NCBI GenBank assembly: GCA_964019695.1
Contig: OZ026520.1
Span: 22,768,130 to 22,832,129, forward strand
Length of the DNA: 64,000 bases
Direction: 5' to 3'
Source of the DNA: Loripinus fragilis
Taxonomy: Eukaryota > Mollusca > Bivalvia > Lucinida > Lucinidae
Shown here: piece by piece, positions 62,030 through 64,000 of the stretch
Layout of the letters: every line of letters starts with the position of its first letter
Numbering within the stretch: the stretch's first letter is position 1
Translations under genes and position numbers: made by a program
Notes under the pieces: generated by a model
Told to the model about the DNA's origin: nothing
Database searches by the model: none
What the model saw: only the letters and a program-made list of their open reading frames with translations

Positions 62030-62375
62030 AACGGTGGCAGAATCTGGGGTGGAGATTTGGTGCATGTAGAATGCATTTAAGCCCCTCAGTGGCTTGGGCT
62101 GCTGTCCGTTCCAGGGCGGTGGTTATGTTGTTGTTGACTTGTTGTTTATTGTAACTCCCATTGTGGGAGTCTGTAAATGTTTTATGTTTTGTTGTACGTT
62201 ACTTTATGTCCATTTTAGTTTTGCAATCATCTGGATTTGGGAAGAGAGAGATGGTTGCTTTGCTTAGTTTGTCTTCCCGGTGTATCGTGATTGTTGTGTA
62301 GCTCTTCCTCGCAGTGCCATTGGTATGTCTGCAGTTTGTGATTGTAGTATTTCCTGATCATACTCACTATTTATT
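62030..62375 (+). mobile_element. Dispersed repeat family D, copy 5
   Basis: GTGGCAGAATCTGGGGTGGA start, GCCCCTCAGTGGCTTGGGCT, CTCCCATTGTGGGAGTCTG, TTCCTGATCATACTCAC end. Lies only in the left arm of the inverted repeat. Confidence 0.68.
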
Positions 62376-63259
62376 AGTGTAATATAAATTTATAGCACGT
62401 TTGGGTTTTAAGGACACAGTTTTTTTTCTAGTTGTGCCACTTCCTGGTTAATGCTTATGTTATTTTTGTTCAAAGTAGTACCAGTACCTGGTGACAAAGT
62501 TTCTCTCCCACTATATGTGTGAATCACTGTTACAGGTTGAATGGCAACCTTATCTTTCCCCACAGCAAAATATTCTCAGCCTTGGTTATGGTATGTAAGT
62601 TGACATCATGTGCTAAACAGGCATGGTGTCTTCTTGCGTCTTGGCTGGTATCTATTGTGTTGTGCCTTGGTGATCAAAGTATTTGTTTTACAGATTTTGA
62701 CGATAGGGATCCATCAATATGGGTCAATCTAAGGGGTCCTCAACTTCTAAACATTCCAAGTTGTGGTCCACCACCAAAATCTCTTTAACAAATACTTTGG
62801 TTACCAAAGCACAACACAATAGATAACAGTCAAAACGCCAGTAGACACCATGCCTGTTTAGCTTTAAACATCACATGGTGTCAATTTATACCATATCAAG
62901 GCTGAATATATTTTGCTGTGTGGAGAGATCAGGATATTATCTGTTGCCATTCAGCCTGTAACAGTGATGCACAACTTTCCGTTTATATGTATAGGGAAGG
63001 TGTAATATTGTCCCCAGGTACTGGTACTGCAAGAAAAAAAATAACATGAGCAATGACCAGGAGGAAGTGGCACAACCCAAACCAAATATGTTCTTAAAAG
63101 GGTATCCCTGTCCTTAAAGCAGAAATTATGAAATAACTGATATTACAACTCAAGATTTTACTGAAAAGTAGATACGCCCATTTGGCATCTAATTGATATC
63201 TGATCTAGACATACATTTTGAGTTATGTTTTGTATCTATATCCTCTAAGAAACAGTATT

Positions 63260-63582
63260 TTTTTGTTAATTTTGTTGCTTTACGTCCAAGTCAACAGCTA
63301 TGGTCATGGCCGCACGGTCAGTTTACCTAACCACACTTTTTCCTGGGCAAACTTGAACAAGCAGTTAACCAGTACTTTGTGCAAATACTTTCACTTGTAA
63401 CTGACAACAACCGTTCTTGAATGATTCAGCAGAAGGGAGGAGAATGATCATAGAAATTATTTCATGATCAATCTGCACGAAAGTATGGGGCCGGGCCAGG
63501 ATCAAACTGGCGACCCCTGGATCTGCAGTTAGACTCGCATCTGTTGCCAGACATGTTACCAACTCTGCTACGCGGCCCAGTA
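63260..63582 (-). mobile_element. tRNA-derived SINE family S2 copy 2 with 13-bp target duplication
   Basis: The body is the same as at 16388-16697 (GTCAACAGCTATGGTCAT..., GGCGACCCCTGG). It is flanked by AAGAAACAGTATT at 63247-63259 and 63583-63595, a clean target site duplication. The A-rich tail is at the low-coordinate end. The left arm of the inverted repeat has the empty site near 61782-61800. Confidence 0.88.
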
Positions 63583-64000
63583 AAGAAACAGTATTGACCC
63601 TGTTTCTACAGTGTCTGGTCTGGATCTAGACTGTTTGCCTATGCTCAATACCAGTTAACCAACTGGCAGATATGATTATTTTAACCTGAATGTAATATGG
63701 AAGAAAATTTATGCTCTCATTTGAAACCAAAGGCTGAAGAAATATGTTGATTTAAAGTAACTTTCTATAATTATGACCTGTCATCAATGTTAGCCACTAA
63801 AATTCATGACCTGTCATCAAAGACAGCCACTTCAAAATTGACCTGTTGACAAAGGCAGCCATTTTTCCTCTACCTGTCATCTTTGACGGGCTCCAATAAC
63901 TTTATAAAATCAAACTGCGGCTTCAAATTTGGCAGAGATGTATCTGAATGATAGTAGTTTTATTGTATATAAGTGCAGACAGCAGACTTTGGCGGAGAGA

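Larger units (their letters stand above)
61378..64000. repeat. Long inverted repeat, arms about 1.2-1.3 kb, right arm cut by window end
   Basis: The left arm from 61384 (TCTCTCCATCAAAGTCTGCT) matches the complement of the window end (AGCAGACTTTGGCGGAGAGA) and continues inward with about 95 percent identity by eye to near 62690 and 62790. The roughly 95-base centre reads GATTTTGACGATAGGGATCC. The arms differ by a family D insertion and unaligned DNA on the left (about 61910-62385) and a SINE on the right (63260-63582). It may be a foldback transposon or a genomic inverted duplication. Confidence 0.85.

Noticed and set aside
62519..62788. Plus-strand frame of 89 codons as a gene
   Set aside because: It lies across the arm and centre of the inverted repeat, and no recognisable domain is present.

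Overview
The window looks like nuclear DNA of a marine mollusc, most likely a bivalve. The reasons are its AT-rich, intron-rich layout with metazoan splice sites, a mucolipin-type TRP channel gene, a calcium-binding EGF-repeat receptor gene, and a dense load of MITEs, tRNA-derived SINEs and foldback elements. It also carries a repeat that begins AGCTCACCTGAGCC and contains GTCCGTCC runs, a type I associate with bivalve genomes. No database search was possible, so the species is not assigned.

Layout. (1) 1 to about 7087, minus strand: an LTR retroelement of Ty3/gypsy type, cut by the left edge of the window. It has gag with two CCHC knuckles, protease-RT-RNase H, integrase and, notably, an envelope-like ORF (500 to 1, continuing off the edge) with a signal peptide, a furin-type RSKR site and a fusion-peptide-like stretch. 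A splice donor in the leader and an acceptor 3 bases before the env ATG are in matching frame. Pol is broken by one frameshift in RNase H. (2) 7088-17543: repeat-rich DNA with one possible Ser/Thr-rich exon (10732-10923). (3) 17544-33157, plus strand: a spliced gene for a large single-pass membrane protein. One 6,030-nt exon holds 52 EGF modules, 42 of them a perfectly registered 114-bp tandem array. Four further exons encode a juxtamembrane region, one transmembrane helix and a short cytoplasmic tail. All intron phases agree. (4) 33158-38009: spacer between two convergent genes, with several foldback elements. (5) 38010-59646, minus strand: nine exons of a mucolipin (TRPML/MCOLN-like) channel, covering the end of the lumenal loop through the pore and C-terminus; the 5' exons were not found. 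Two of its exons have spawned tandem arrays: nine copies of a lumenal-loop exon with GT..AG 22-nt spacers, and a minisatellite that repeats an exon end plus its splice donor. (6) 59647-64000: repeats, ending in a 2.6-kb inverted repeat that runs off the right edge.

The EGF receptor and the mucolipin gene are unrelated in function and simply converge. Most of the remaining DNA can be assigned to about five small repeat families, several of which sit directly at splice acceptors of the EGF gene. The points most worth following are the env-bearing retroelement, the mucolipin exon array, and the hyper-expanded EGF exon.
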